Source: DATEPR01 sp036491115
GTDB taxonomy: Bacteria; Actinomycetota; Actinomycetes; Mycobacteriales; Pseudonocardiaceae
DNA length: 64,000 bases
Assembly (NCBI GenBank): GCA_036491115.1
Contig: DASXCQ010000029.1
Coordinates: forward strand, 11,583 to 75,582
Direction: 5' to 3'
Part shown: piece by piece, positions 47,282 to 54,910 of the stretch
How positions within the stretch are numbered: position 1 is the first letter of the stretch
How the letters are laid out: each line of letters begins with the position of its first letter
Program-made: the position numbers and the translations under genes
Notes under the pieces: model-generated
The model's input: only the letters and a program-made list of their open reading frames with translations
Told to the model about the DNA's origin: nothing
The model's database searches: none

Positions 47282-47674
47282 ATGGCCAAGACGGAGATCC
47301 ACACCGACAACGCCCCGAACCCGGTGGCGGCGTTCGCCCAGGGCGTCCGCAAGGGCAACATCGTGCAGGTCGCCGGGCAGGTGGGGATCGACCCGGCCAC
47401 CGGCCAGGTCGACGGCGCCACGGTCGGCCAGCAGGCGGCCCGCACGCTGCGCAACGTCGACGCGGTGCTGGCGGCGGCCGGCGCCAGCCTGGACGACGTG
47501 GTGATGATCCGCGTCTACCTCACCGACACGGCCCACTTCGCCGAGCTCAACGACGTGTACGGCGCCTACCTGGCCGAACACTGCCAGCAGCCGTACCCGG
47601 CGCGGACCACCGTGTACGTCGGCCTGCCCAAAGGTCTGCTGGTGGAGATCGACGCGCTGGCGGTTCTCGACTGA
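47282..47674 (+). CDS. RidA family protein (reactive enamine/imine deaminase)
   Basis: A 130-residue YjgF/YER057c/UK114 protein. GNIVQVAGQVGIDPATGQV is the family's first hallmark; ARTLRNVDAVLAAAGASLDDVVMIRVYLTD is the central helix and strand; the terminal PARTTVYVGLPKGLLVEIDALAV contains the Arg that binds the carboxylate of 2-aminoacrylate and the terminal Glu. RidA hydrolyses reactive enamines made by PLP dehydratases. Divergence from a PLP D-amino-acid enzyme fits that role. Confidence 0.92.
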   Translation: MAKTEIHTDNAPNPVAAFAQGVRKGNIVQVAGQVGIDPATGQVDGATVGQQAARTLRNVDAVLAAAGASLDDVVMIRVYLTDTAHFAELNDVYGAYLAEHCQQPYPARTTVYVGLPKGLLVEIDALAVLD

Positions 47675-47720
47675 CCACGCTGTGCACGCACGGCCGACAC
47701 GGGGGATGACCGTGCTCTGC

Positions 47721-47953
47721 TATCCTGATAGGTGCGACCGGCCTTCGCGTGAGCGAGGGCGGCAAGAGGAGTCCCGCTCCCACCCGCGTCGTCGAACAGA
47801 CGTCCGGGTCCGGTCCCGAGGTCGGCGACGAGTCGACCCACGGAGATGATCGGTTCGGCAGCGGCCCCGTGCAGCCTTCAGGCGACGGGGCTTTCAGCCG
47901 TCTGGGGGCGTGCTCGCGGTCGCGCAGACTGCAACCCGAACCGAGGAGGCCCC
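47721..47953 (+). promoter_or_regulatory. infC operon promoter and long structured leader
   Basis: TATCCT (47721-47726) is the best -10 candidate. The resulting leader of about 220 nt ends in a hairpin, GCCCCGT (47864-47870) with ACGGGGC (47885-47891), followed by TTTC, resembling an attenuator. A 7-nt Shine-Dalgarno (GAGGAGG) stands just before the infC start. The leader probably mediates feedback by IF3 or L20, but I cannot match it to a described leader family. Confidence 0.45.
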
Positions 47954-48574
47954 ATCAGCCCCGAGCCGCGCATCACCGAGCCGCGCATCAACGATCGAAT
48001 CCGCGTACCGGAGGTCCGCCTGGTCGGACCGGCGGGCGAACAGGTCGGGATCGTCCGTATCGAGGACGCCCTGCGCCTGGCCCAGGAATCGGATCTCGAT
48101 CTCGTTGAGGTCGCTCCCCAGGCGCGTCCTCCCGTCGCCAAGCTCATGGACTACGGGAAGTTCAAGTACGAGAGTGCCCAGAAGGCACGTGAGTCGCGCC
48201 GCAACCAGCAGTTCACCGTGATCAAGGAGCAAAAGCTCAGGCCGAAGATCGACTCGCACGACTACGAGACGAAGAAGGGCCACGTGGCCCGGTTCCTCTC
48301 GCACGGGAACAAGGTCAAGGTGACCATCATGTTCCGCGGTCGTGAGCAGTCCCGGCCCGAGCTGGGCTTCCGGCTGCTGCAGCGGTTGGCCGACGACGTC
48401 GCCGAACTGGGCTTCGTCGAGGCGGCGCCGAAGCAGGACGGCCGCAACATGATCATGGTGTTGGCGCCGCACAAGAACGTCAAGCCCCAGCCGAGGCCCA
48501 AGGCGGCGGTCGCCGCCGAGCCTGCCGACCAGGGCACCCCACAGACCACCGATCAGGGCGACGTCCAGGACTGA
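47954..48574 (+). CDS. infC: Translation initiation factor IF-3
   Basis: A 206-residue IF-3. It begins with the rare ATC codon preceded by GAGGAGG, as is usual for infC, whose product discriminates against non-canonical starts and so limits its own synthesis. The N-domain reads RITEPRINDRIRVPEVRLVG with EQVGIVRIEDAL; a lysine-rich linker (MDYGKFKYESAQKARESRR) joins it to the C-domain with KVTIMFRGREQSRPELG. A Pro/Ala-rich tail of about 30 residues is typical of actinomycetes. An ATG at 47846 is in frame but would add a leader-encoded stretch with no family likeness. Confidence 0.95.
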   Translation: MSPEPRITEPRINDRIRVPEVRLVGPAGEQVGIVRIEDALRLAQESDLDLVEVAPQARPPVAKLMDYGKFKYESAQKARESRRNQQFTVIKEQKLRPKIDSHDYETKKGHVARFLSHGNKVKVTIMFRGREQSRPELGFRLLQRLADDVAELGFVEAAPKQDGRNMIMVLAPHKNVKPQPRPKAAVAAEPADQGTPQTTDQGDVQD

Positions 48575-48596
48575 CCGACCGAGCCCCGACGGGATG

Positions 48597-48620
48597 CCGA
48601 CCGGCCTGCTGGCCGGTCGG
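48597..48620 (+). promoter_or_regulatory. 10-bp GC hairpin between infC and rpmI
   Basis: CCGACCGGCC (48597-48606) and GGCCGGTCGG (48611-48620) form a perfect stem with a TGCT loop, 22 bp after the infC stop and 33 bp before rpmI. There is no T-run. It may be a partial terminator, an mRNA processing site or an L20 control element. Confidence 0.5.
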
Positions 48621-48652
48621 ATCGACGCCGAGCAACATCGATGAGGACGAAC

Positions 48653-48847
48653 ATGCCCAAGAACAAGACGCACAGCGGCGCGAGCAAGCGCATCCGGGTC
48701 ACCGCGACCGGCAAGCTGTTGCGAGAGAAGACCGGCAAGCGGCACCGCCTTGAGGTCAAGTCCAGCAAGGAGATGCGTAGCCTGGCCGGCCTGACCGAGG
48801 TCGCCAAGAGCGACAACAAGCGCGCCCGGCGCCTGCTCGGCCGCTGA
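48653..48847 (+). CDS. rpmI: 50S ribosomal protein L35
   Basis: A 64-residue basic protein: MPKNKTHSGASKRIRVTATG at the start, then LLREKTGKRHRLEVKSSKEMR and a C-terminal NKRARRLLGR, the full L35 pattern. It binds within domain II of 23S rRNA. It lies between infC and rplT in the usual order. The ATG at 48653 is preferred over one four codons earlier because L35 proteins begin MPKNK. Confidence 0.97.
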   Translation: MPKNKTHSGASKRIRVTATGKLLREKTGKRHRLEVKSSKEMRSLAGLTEVAKSDNKRARRLLGR

Positions 48848-48876
48848 CGGCCGACCCAGCACCCCCAGCACATTCC

Positions 48877-48891
48877 GGGGCCACTGGCCCC
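48877..48891 (+). repeat. Short GC hairpin between rpmI and rplT
   Basis: GGGGCC (48877-48882) and GGCCCC (48886-48891) flank a 3-nt loop, 24 bp before the rplT start. It may influence rplT translation. Confidence 0.3.
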
Positions 48892-48914
48892 ACGAGACCG
48901 GACAGGATGCCACC

Positions 48915-49289
48915 GTGGCACGCGTGAAGCGGGCGGTAAACGCCCAGAAGAAGCGCCGCACCACCCTGGAGATGGCCAGCGGTTACCGCGGCCAGCGCTC
49001 GCGGCTGTACCGCAAGGCCAAGGAGCAGATGCTCCACTCGCTCAACTACGCGTACCGGGACCGCCGGGCACGCAAGGGCGACTTCCGCCAGCTGTGGATC
49101 ACCAGGATCAACGCGGCCGCACGGCAGAACGGCCTGACCTACAACCGCTTCATCCAGGGCCTGAAGGGCGCCGGTGTCGAGGTGGACCGCAAGATCCTCG
49201 CCGAACTGGCCGTCAACGACCCCACCGCGTTCACCGCGCTGGTCGACCTGGCCCGCGAGCACGCGGACGCGCAGGGCACCCCGGCCTGA
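48915..49289 (+). CDS. rplT: 50S ribosomal protein L20
   Basis: A 124-residue L20. The basic N-terminal extension (ARVKRAVNAQKKRRTTLE) continues into GYRGQRSRLYRKAKEQ; YAYRDRRARKGDFRQLWITRINAA in the middle and FIQGLKGAGVEVDRKILAELA near the end are the family signatures. It is essential for early 50S assembly and in other bacteria represses its own operon. GTG start; the downstream methyltransferase gene follows after 13 bp. Confidence 0.97.
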   Translation: MARVKRAVNAQKKRRTTLEMASGYRGQRSRLYRKAKEQMLHSLNYAYRDRRARKGDFRQLWITRINAAARQNGLTYNRFIQGLKGAGVEVDRKILAELAVNDPTAFTALVDLAREHADAQGTPA

Positions 49290-49302
49290 GCCAGCGGGAA
49301 CC

Positions 49303-50154
49303 ATGACCACCCGACCCGAGGCCGGTCCGTTCACCGAGCGGACTCCTCGGGTCGCCGCTGCCCGGCGCCTGACGAAGCGGTCGGCCCGGACCGACCGCTT
49401 CCTGGTCGAGGGTGCGCAGGCCGTACGCGAGGCGCTGGCCTGGGGCACGGTCCACGAGCTGTTCGCCACGGACACCGCGGCGCACCGCAACCCGGAGCTG
49501 GTCGACACCGCCCGTGCCGCGCACGTCCCTGTGTCGATGATCACCGACCGGGCCGCCGACGGCCTGTCCGAGACGGTCACCCCGCAGGGTCTGGTGGCCG
49601 TGTGTGACCTGGTGGACCGGCCCGTCGACCAGGCGCTGGCCGGCAACCCGAGACTGGTCGCCGTGCTCTACGGCGTGGCCGACCCGGGCAATGCCGGCAC
49701 GGTGATCCGGGTGGCCGACGCCGCCGGTGCCGATGCCGTCGTGCTGGCCGGTGACACCGTCGATCCGCACAACGGAAAGTGCGTCCGGGCGTCCGCCGGC
49801 AGCCTGTTCCACCTGCCGATATCCCGGTCCCGCGGCCCGGCGGACGCGCTCGCCGCCTGCCAGGCCGCCGGCCTGCGGCTGGTCGCCGCCGACGGGCACG
49901 CGGACACCGATCTGGACACCGTCGCCGACGACCTCGCCATGCCGGTCGCGTGGCTGTTCGGCAGTGAGGCGCACGGCCTGCCCGCCGACGTGCTGTCCGG
50001 CGTCGACCTGTCCGTCCGGGTGCCGATCCACGGTGCCGCGGAAAGCCTCAACCTCGCCACCGCCGCGGCCGTCTGCCTGTACACAACGGCGCGCACCCAG
50101 CGATATGCCGACCGACAGGCAAGTCGAACGCGACCGGCGGGACCGGTCTCGTAG
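49303..50154 (+). CDS. TrmH/SpoU family 23S rRNA or tRNA methyltransferase
   Basis: A 283-residue SPOUT methyltransferase. An N-terminal substrate-binding domain (1-115, with FLVEGAQAVREAL) precedes the trefoil-knot domain with NAGTVIRVADAAGADAVVLAG (motif 1), LFGSEAHGLP (motif 2) and VRVPIHGAAESLNLATAAAV (motif 3), all intact. It 2'-O-methylates ribose in rRNA or tRNA; family position between rplT and pheS matches TsnR-like proteins in mycobacteria. The exact nucleotide is not known. Separated from pheS by 49 bp, it is probably co-transcribed with rplT. Confidence 0.92.
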   Translation: MTTRPEAGPFTERTPRVAAARRLTKRSARTDRFLVEGAQAVREALAWGTVHELFATDTAAHRNPELVDTARAAHVPVSMITDRAADGLSETVTPQGLVAVCDLVDRPVDQALAGNPRLVAVLYGVADPGNAGTVIRVADAAGADAVVLAGDTVDPHNGKCVRASAGSLFHLPISRSRGPADALAACQAAGLRLVAADGHADTDLDTVADDLAMPVAWLFGSEAHGLPADVLSGVDLSVRVPIHGAAESLNLATAAAVCLYTTARTQRYADRQASRTRPAGPVS

Positions 50155-50203
50155 GATCTGTCTGCTTGGTGCCCGCCCGACCAGCCAGGAGTTGTTCACC
50201 GCC

Positions 50204-51271
50204 ATGTCCGGAGCAAACGATCCGTACGACCCCAAGGAGGTCGCGGCGCTGGCGCCGGAGACTCTCCTGTCGGCAGTGAAACAGGCGGAGGCTGCGTTCG
50301 CCGAGGCCGCTGACCTGGACGTGCTGGTGGAACGCCGCCCCGCGCATCTTGGTGAGCGGTCCCCGGCGCTGCTGGCCAGACGCGAGATCGGCGCACTGCC
50401 GCCCGCCGCCCGTGCCGAGGCCGGCAAGCGGGTCAACGAGACGCAGGCCGCGATCCGCGCCGCCTACGAGACCCGGCACGCCGAGCTGGAGGCCCACCGC
50501 GACGAGCGGATGCTCCGCGAGGAGGCCGTCGACGTCACACTGCCCTGGGACCGGGTCCCGCGCGGCGCCCGCCACCCGATCAGCACGGTGGCCGAGCGCA
50601 TCGCCGACGTGTTCGTCGGCATGGGCTGGGAGGTCGCCGAAGGCCCCGAGGTGGAGACCGAGTGGTTCAACTTCGACGCGCTGAACTTCCGCAAGGACCA
50701 CCCGGCCCGCACCATGCAGGACACCTTCTACGTGGCGCCCGAGGACTCCGGGCTGGTGCTGCGCACCCACACCTCACCGGTGCAGATCCGCTCCATGCTC
50801 ACCCGTGACCTGCCGGTCTACGTGGTGTGTCCCGGCCGGACGTTCCGCACCGACGAACTGGACGCCACCCACACCCCGGTGTTCCACCAGGTGGAGGGCC
50901 TCGCGGTGGACAAGGGCCTGACCATGGCCCACCTCAAGGGCACGCTGGACGCCTTCGCGCGGGCCATGTTCGGGCCGAACGCGAAGACCCGGCTGCGCCC
51001 CTCGTACTTCCCCTTCACCGAGCCGTCCGCCGAACCCGACGTGTGGTTCGAGGCGAAGAAGGGCGGCCCCGGCTGGGTGGAGTGGGGCGGCTGCGGCATG
51101 GTCCACCCGAACGTGCTGGCCGCGTGCGGCATCGATCCCGACGTGTACTCGGGCTTCGCGTTCGGCATGGGCATCGAGCGAACCCTGATGTTCCGCAACG
51201 GGTTGCCGGACATGCGGGACATGATCGAGGGCGACGTGCGGTTCACGACCGCCTTCGGAACGGAGGCGTAG
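50204..51271 (+). CDS. pheS: Phenylalanyl-tRNA synthetase alpha subunit
   Basis: A 355-residue PheS. An N-terminal coiled-coil (about 20-100) for tRNA binding is followed by the class II core: HPISTVAERIADVFVGMGW, then FNFDALNFRKDHPARTMQDTFYV (motif 1 region), RTHTSPVQIRSM (motif 2) and GFAFGMGIERTLMFR near the C-terminus (motif 3). FTEPSAEPDVWF is the Phe-binding region. AGGAG lies 12 nt before the ATG. pheT starts 3 bp after the stop. A TAGGAT box just upstream (about 50150) may serve as promoter; no T-box leader is seen. Confidence 0.97.
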   Translation: MSGANDPYDPKEVAALAPETLLSAVKQAEAAFAEAADLDVLVERRPAHLGERSPALLARREIGALPPAARAEAGKRVNETQAAIRAAYETRHAELEAHRDERMLREEAVDVTLPWDRVPRGARHPISTVAERIADVFVGMGWEVAEGPEVETEWFNFDALNFRKDHPARTMQDTFYVAPEDSGLVLRTHTSPVQIRSMLTRDLPVYVVCPGRTFRTDELDATHTPVFHQVEGLAVDKGLTMAHLKGTLDAFARAMFGPNAKTRLRPSYFPFTEPSAEPDVWFEAKKGGPGWVEWGGCGMVHPNVLAACGIDPDVYSGFAFGMGIERTLMFRNGLPDMRDMIEGDVRFTTAFGTEA

Positions 51272-51274
51272 GCC

Positions 51275-53779
51275 GTGCGAGTCCCCGTCACCTGGCTCGC
51301 CGAACGGCTGGAGCTGCCCGAGTACGACGACGGCGTGTCCCTGGCCGATCGGTTCGCCGAGGCGTTCGTCCGGGTCGGCCTGGAGGTCGAGGAGGTCACC
51401 GAGCTCGGCGAGGTGTCCGGCCCCATCGTGGTCGGCCGTGTCGTCGAGATCGAGGAGCTCAAGGACTTCAAGAAGCCGATCCGCTACTGCCAGGTCCAGG
51501 TCAAGGAGGACTCCACGGCGGCCGAGGCCGTCCGCGGGATCGTCTGCGGTGCCACCAACTTCGTCGAGGGAGACCTCGTCGTGGTGGCGCTGCCCGGCGC
51601 CGAGCTGCCCGGCGGCTTCCGGATCGGTGCCCGCAAGACATACGGTCACCTGTCCGACGGCATGATCTGCTCGGCCCGCGAACTGGGCCTGGGCGAGGAG
51701 CACACCGGCATCCTGGTGCTGCCCGGCGGCACCGCGATGCCCGGCACGGACGCCGTCGGCCTGCTGGAACTGGCCGACACGGTGATCGAGCTGTCCATCA
51801 CCCCCGACCGCGGCTACGCGCTGTCCATCCGCGGTCTGGCCCGTGAACTGGCCTGCGCACTGGACGTGCCGTTCATCGACCCGGCATCGTTCGAGGCGCC
51901 GGCCGCCGAGGGTGATGCGTGGCCGGTGCACATCGAGGACCAGCAGGGCTGTTCCCGGTTCGTGGTCCGCAGGGTCACCGGCATCGACCCGACCGAGCCG
52001 ACGCCCTGGCAGATCCGTCGCAGGCTGATGCTGGCCGGCATCCGGTCCATCTCGCTGGCCGTCGACGTCACCAACTACGTGATGCTGGAGACCGGCCAGC
52101 CGCTGCATGCCTTCGACGCGATGTCCTTGCAGGGCAACATCGTCATCCGCCGGGCCAAGCCGGGCGAGCGGCTCACCACGCTGGACGACGTCGAGCGCGA
52201 CCTCGACCCGGACGACATCGTGGTCGCCGACTCCAGCGGCGCGATCAGCATGGCCGGCGTGATGGGTGGCGCGTCCACCGAGGTCCGCTCGGACAGCAAC
52301 GACATCCTGCTGGAGGCGGCCACCTGGGAGCCCGTGTCGATCGCGCGGGCCGCCCGCCGGCACAAGCTGCCCAGCGAGGCGTCCCGCCGGTTCGAGCGGT
52401 ACGTCGACCCGGCGGTCGCTCCCACCGCGCTGGAACTGGCCGCGCGACTGCTGTCCCGGCACGGCGACGGCATCATCCAGCCCGGCCGCACCGACGTCGG
52501 CCGGCCGACACTGCCCGGCCCGGTCGTCGTCCCGATGGCACTGCCCGACCGCACGGCCGGTGTCGACTACGGCCGGGGCGTCACCGCTCGCCGGTTGCAG
52601 CAGATCGGCTGCCTGGTCGAGGTGGACACCGCGGACGACGGCACGCCCGTCGTCATCGCCACCCCGCCGAGCTGGCGCGCCGATCTCAACCAGCCCGCCG
52701 ACTTCGTCGAGGAAGTGCTGCGGCTGGAGGGCTACCACACCATCCCGTCGGTGCTGCCGCCCGCGCCGCCCGGTCGCGGTCTCACCGCGGGCCAGCGCCG
52801 GGAGCGTGCCGTGTCGCGGGCGTTGGCCGAGGCCGGCTACGTCGAGGTGCTGCCCTTCCCGTTCGTGTCGGCGCAGGTGTGGGACGACTTCGGCCTCGCC
52901 GAGGACGACCCGCGCCGCAGGACACTGACCCTGCTCAACCCGCTGGAGTCGGATGCCGACCAACTGGCCAGCACCCTGCTGCCCGGCCTGGTGGACGCCG
53001 TGCAGCGCAACATCTCCCGCGGTTTCACCGATCTCGCGCTGTACGACATCCGCCAGGTGGCGATCGTCCGTGCGCGGTCGCACGCCATGCCAGAGGTGGG
53101 CGTGTCCGGCCGGCCGTCGGACGACGAGATCGCCGCGCTCGACGCCACCCTGCCCGACCAGCCGGTGCACGTCGCCGCCGTGCTGACCGGCCAGCGGGTG
53201 CGGCACGGCTGGTGGGGCAAGGGTGAGCAGGCCGGTTGGGCGGATGCCGTGCAGGCGGCCAGGATCGTCGGCGAAGCGTCCGGTGTGGACCTGGAGATCG
53301 CCGCAAGTGCCTACGCTCCTTGGCATCCCGGTCGCTGTGCCGAGTTCTCGGTGAACGGCGTCATCGTCGGTCACGCCGGTGAGCTGCACCCGAAGGTGAT
53401 CGAGCGGCTCGGCCTGCCCAAGCGCGCGTGTGCGATGGAGCTGAACCTGACCGCGGTGCCGGTGGTGGAGCGCCGCCCGGTGCCCCGCGTGTCGCCGTAC
53501 CCGCCGGTGCTGCTGGACGTGGCGCTGGTGGTCGACGAGAAGGTGCCGGCCGCCGAGGTCGCCGAGGTGCTGCGTGCCGGCAGCGGCGCCCTGCTGGAGG
53601 ACCTGTCGCTGTTCGACGTCTACACCGGTAAGCAGGTCGGCGACGGCAAGCGCTCGCTGGCCTACGCGCTGCGCTTCCGCGCCCCGGACCGGACGCTGAC
53701 CCGTGACGAGGCCACCGCGGCCAGGGACGCCGCCGTCGCGCTGGCCACCGAACGCCTGGGCGCCGCGCTGCGCGCCTGA
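51275..53779 (+). CDS. pheT: Phenylalanyl-tRNA synthetase beta subunit
   Basis: An 834-residue PheT. The N-terminal tRNA-binding (EMAP-like) domain has KKPIRYCQVQV and GIVCGATNF; the B3/B4 editing region contains LEVSITPDR-like LSITPDRGYALSIRGLA; B5 has the PSWRADLNQPADFVEEVLRL segment; the core is catalytically inactive and binds PheS. The C-terminal ferredoxin-fold anticodon-binding domain has RVSPYPPVLLDVALVVDE and RSLAYALRFRAPDRTL. Length matches the family. GTG start. It forms the (alpha-beta)2 enzyme with PheS. Confidence 0.97.
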   Translation: MRVPVTWLAERLELPEYDDGVSLADRFAEAFVRVGLEVEEVTELGEVSGPIVVGRVVEIEELKDFKKPIRYCQVQVKEDSTAAEAVRGIVCGATNFVEGDLVVVALPGAELPGGFRIGARKTYGHLSDGMICSARELGLGEEHTGILVLPGGTAMPGTDAVGLLELADTVIELSITPDRGYALSIRGLARELACALDVPFIDPASFEAPAAEGDAWPVHIEDQQGCSRFVVRRVTGIDPTEPTPWQIRRRLMLAGIRSISLAVDVTNYVMLETGQPLHAFDAMSLQGNIVIRRAKPGERLTTLDDVERDLDPDDIVVADSSGAISMAGVMGGASTEVRSDSNDILLEAATWEPVSIARAARRHKLPSEASRRFERYVDPAVAPTALELAARLLSRHGDGIIQPGRTDVGRPTLPGPVVVPMALPDRTAGVDYGRGVTARRLQQIGCLVEVDTADDGTPVVIATPPSWRADLNQPADFVEEVLRLEGYHTIPSVLPPAPPGRGLTAGQRRERAVSRALAEAGYVEVLPFPFVSAQVWDDFGLAEDDPRRRTLTLLNPLESDADQLASTLLPGLVDAVQRNISRGFTDLALYDIRQVAIVRARSHAMPEVGVSGRPSDDEIAALDATLPDQPVHVAAVLTGQRVRHGWWGKGEQAGWADAVQAARIVGEASGVDLEIAASAYAPWHPGRCAEFSVNGVIVGHAGELHPKVIERLGLPKRACAMELNLTAVPVVERRPVPRVSPYPPVLLDVALVVDEKVPAAEVAEVLRAGSGALLEDLSLFDVYTGKQVGDGKRSLAYALRFRAPDRTLTRDEATAARDAAVALATERLGAALRA

Positions 53780-53792
53780 TCCACGTCGTATC

Positions 53793-53824
53793 GACCGCCC
53801 GGCACCGTGTGGTGTCGGGCGGTC
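53793..53824 (+). terminator. Terminator hairpin between pheT and argC
   Basis: A 14-bp stem (53793-53806 with 53811-53824, one G-T wobble) with a GTGT loop lies 13 bp after the pheT stop. It insulates the arginine operon, which has its own promoter just downstream. Confidence 0.8.
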
Positions 53825-53845
53825 GTCGTTGTGCCCCGTCTCTCG

Positions 53846-53881
53846 TTGATTGAATTTGCACAGCCGTGCATAATCATCCAT
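53846..53881 (+). promoter_or_regulatory. Arginine operon promoter with overlapping ARG-box-like operator
   Basis: TTGATT (53846-53851), a 17-bp spacer, CATAAT (53869-53874) and 7 nt lead to the argC ATG at 53882. TTGCAC-AGCC-GTGCAT centred on 53863 (TGCAC 53857-53861, GTGCA 53866-53870) with AT-rich flanks lies in the spacer and touches the -10, resembling ARG boxes. ArgR with arginine bound would block this promoter. Confidence 0.7.
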
Positions 53882-54910
53882 ATGACAGTGCGAGTGGCCG
53901 TAGCCGGCGCCAGCGGTTACGCCGGTGGCGAACTGCTCCGGCTGCTGCTGGCCCATCCGGACGTCGAGATCGGCGCCCTCACCGCGGGCGACAGCGCCGG
54001 CACCCGGCTCTCGGTCCACCAGCCGCACCTGGTCCCGCTCGCCGACCGCGTGATCGAGGACACCACACCCGACACGCTCACCGGCCACGACGTGGTGTTC
54101 CTCGCACTGCCGCACGGCAGGTCGGCCGTGATCGCCGCCGCGCTCGGCCAGGACGTCCTCGTCGTGGACTGCGGTGCCGACCACCGGCTGGCCAGCGAGG
54201 CCGACTGGACCCGCTGGTACGGCGGCACCCACGCCGGCACCTGGCCCTACGGCCTGCCCGAACTGCCCGGCGCGCGCGAGGCACTCGCCGGCACCCGGCG
54301 GATCGCGGTGCCCGGCTGCTACCCGACCGCGGTGAGCGTTGCCCTGGCCCCCGCGCTGGCCGCCGGCCTTGTCGAACGGGACGTCAACGCGGTCGCGGTG
54401 AGCGGCGTGTCCGGTGCCGGCCGCGGCCTCAAGCCGCACCTGCTCGCCGGTGAGGTGCTCGGTTCGGCGTCCGCCTACGGCGTCGGCGGCGGCCACCGGC
54501 ACACCCCGGAGATCACGCAGAACCTGAGCCGGGTGGCGGGCGCCCCGGTCACCGTGTCGTTCACCCCGGTACTGGCGCCGATGGCCAGGGGCATCCTCGC
54601 CACCTGCTCGGCACCCGCCCTGCCCGGCGTCGACACCGACACCGCGGGCAAGGCGTACCAGTCCGCCTACGCCGACGAACCGTTCGTCCACCTGCTGCCC
54701 GAGGGCACCTGGCCGACAACGGCGGCGACGCTGGGCGGCAACGCCATCCACCTCCAGCTCACCGTGGACGCCGACGCCGGCCGGCTGATCGTGGTGTCCG
54801 CGGTGGACAACCTGACCAAGGGCACGGCGGGCGCCGCGATCCAGTCCATGAACCTCGCCCTCGGCCTGCCGGAGACCACCGGCCTGTCCAGCGTGGGGAT
54901 CGCGCCATGA
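53882..54910 (+). CDS. argC: N-acetyl-gamma-glutamyl-phosphate reductase
   Basis: A 342-residue NADPH-dependent reductase catalysing the third step of arginine synthesis. AVAGASGYAGGELLRLL is the Rossmann dinucleotide motif; AVPGCYPTAVSVALAP contains the active-site Cys (about 142); GVSGAGRGLKPHLLAGEV and FTPVLAPMARGILAT follow, with the C-terminal dimer strand KGTAGAAIQSMNLALGL. It is first in the operon. The ATG at 53882 is set by the leaderless promoter; an upstream frame runs through the operator. The stop overlaps the next ATG (ATGA). Confidence 0.97.
   Translation: MTVRVAVAGASGYAGGELLRLLLAHPDVEIGALTAGDSAGTRLSVHQPHLVPLADRVIEDTTPDTLTGHDVVFLALPHGRSAVIAAALGQDVLVVDCGADHRLASEADWTRWYGGTHAGTWPYGLPELPGAREALAGTRRIAVPGCYPTAVSVALAPALAAGLVERDVNAVAVSGVSGAGRGLKPHLLAGEVLGSASAYGVGGGHRHTPEITQNLSRVAGAPVTVSFTPVLAPMARGILATCSAPALPGVDTDTAGKAYQSAYADEPFVHLLPEGTWPTTAATLGGNAIHLQLTVDADAGRLIVVSAVDNLTKGTAGAAIQSMNLALGLPETTGLSSVGIAP

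Noticed and set aside
47846..47953. ATG at 47846 as the infC start
   Set aside because: The added 36 residues have no likeness to IF3, run through the leader hairpin, and a strong Shine-Dalgarno lies directly before the ATC at 47954.
50154..50204. A T-box or Phe leader peptide ahead of pheS
   Set aside because: The gap is only 49 bp; no T-box core or Phe-rich short frame is visible.
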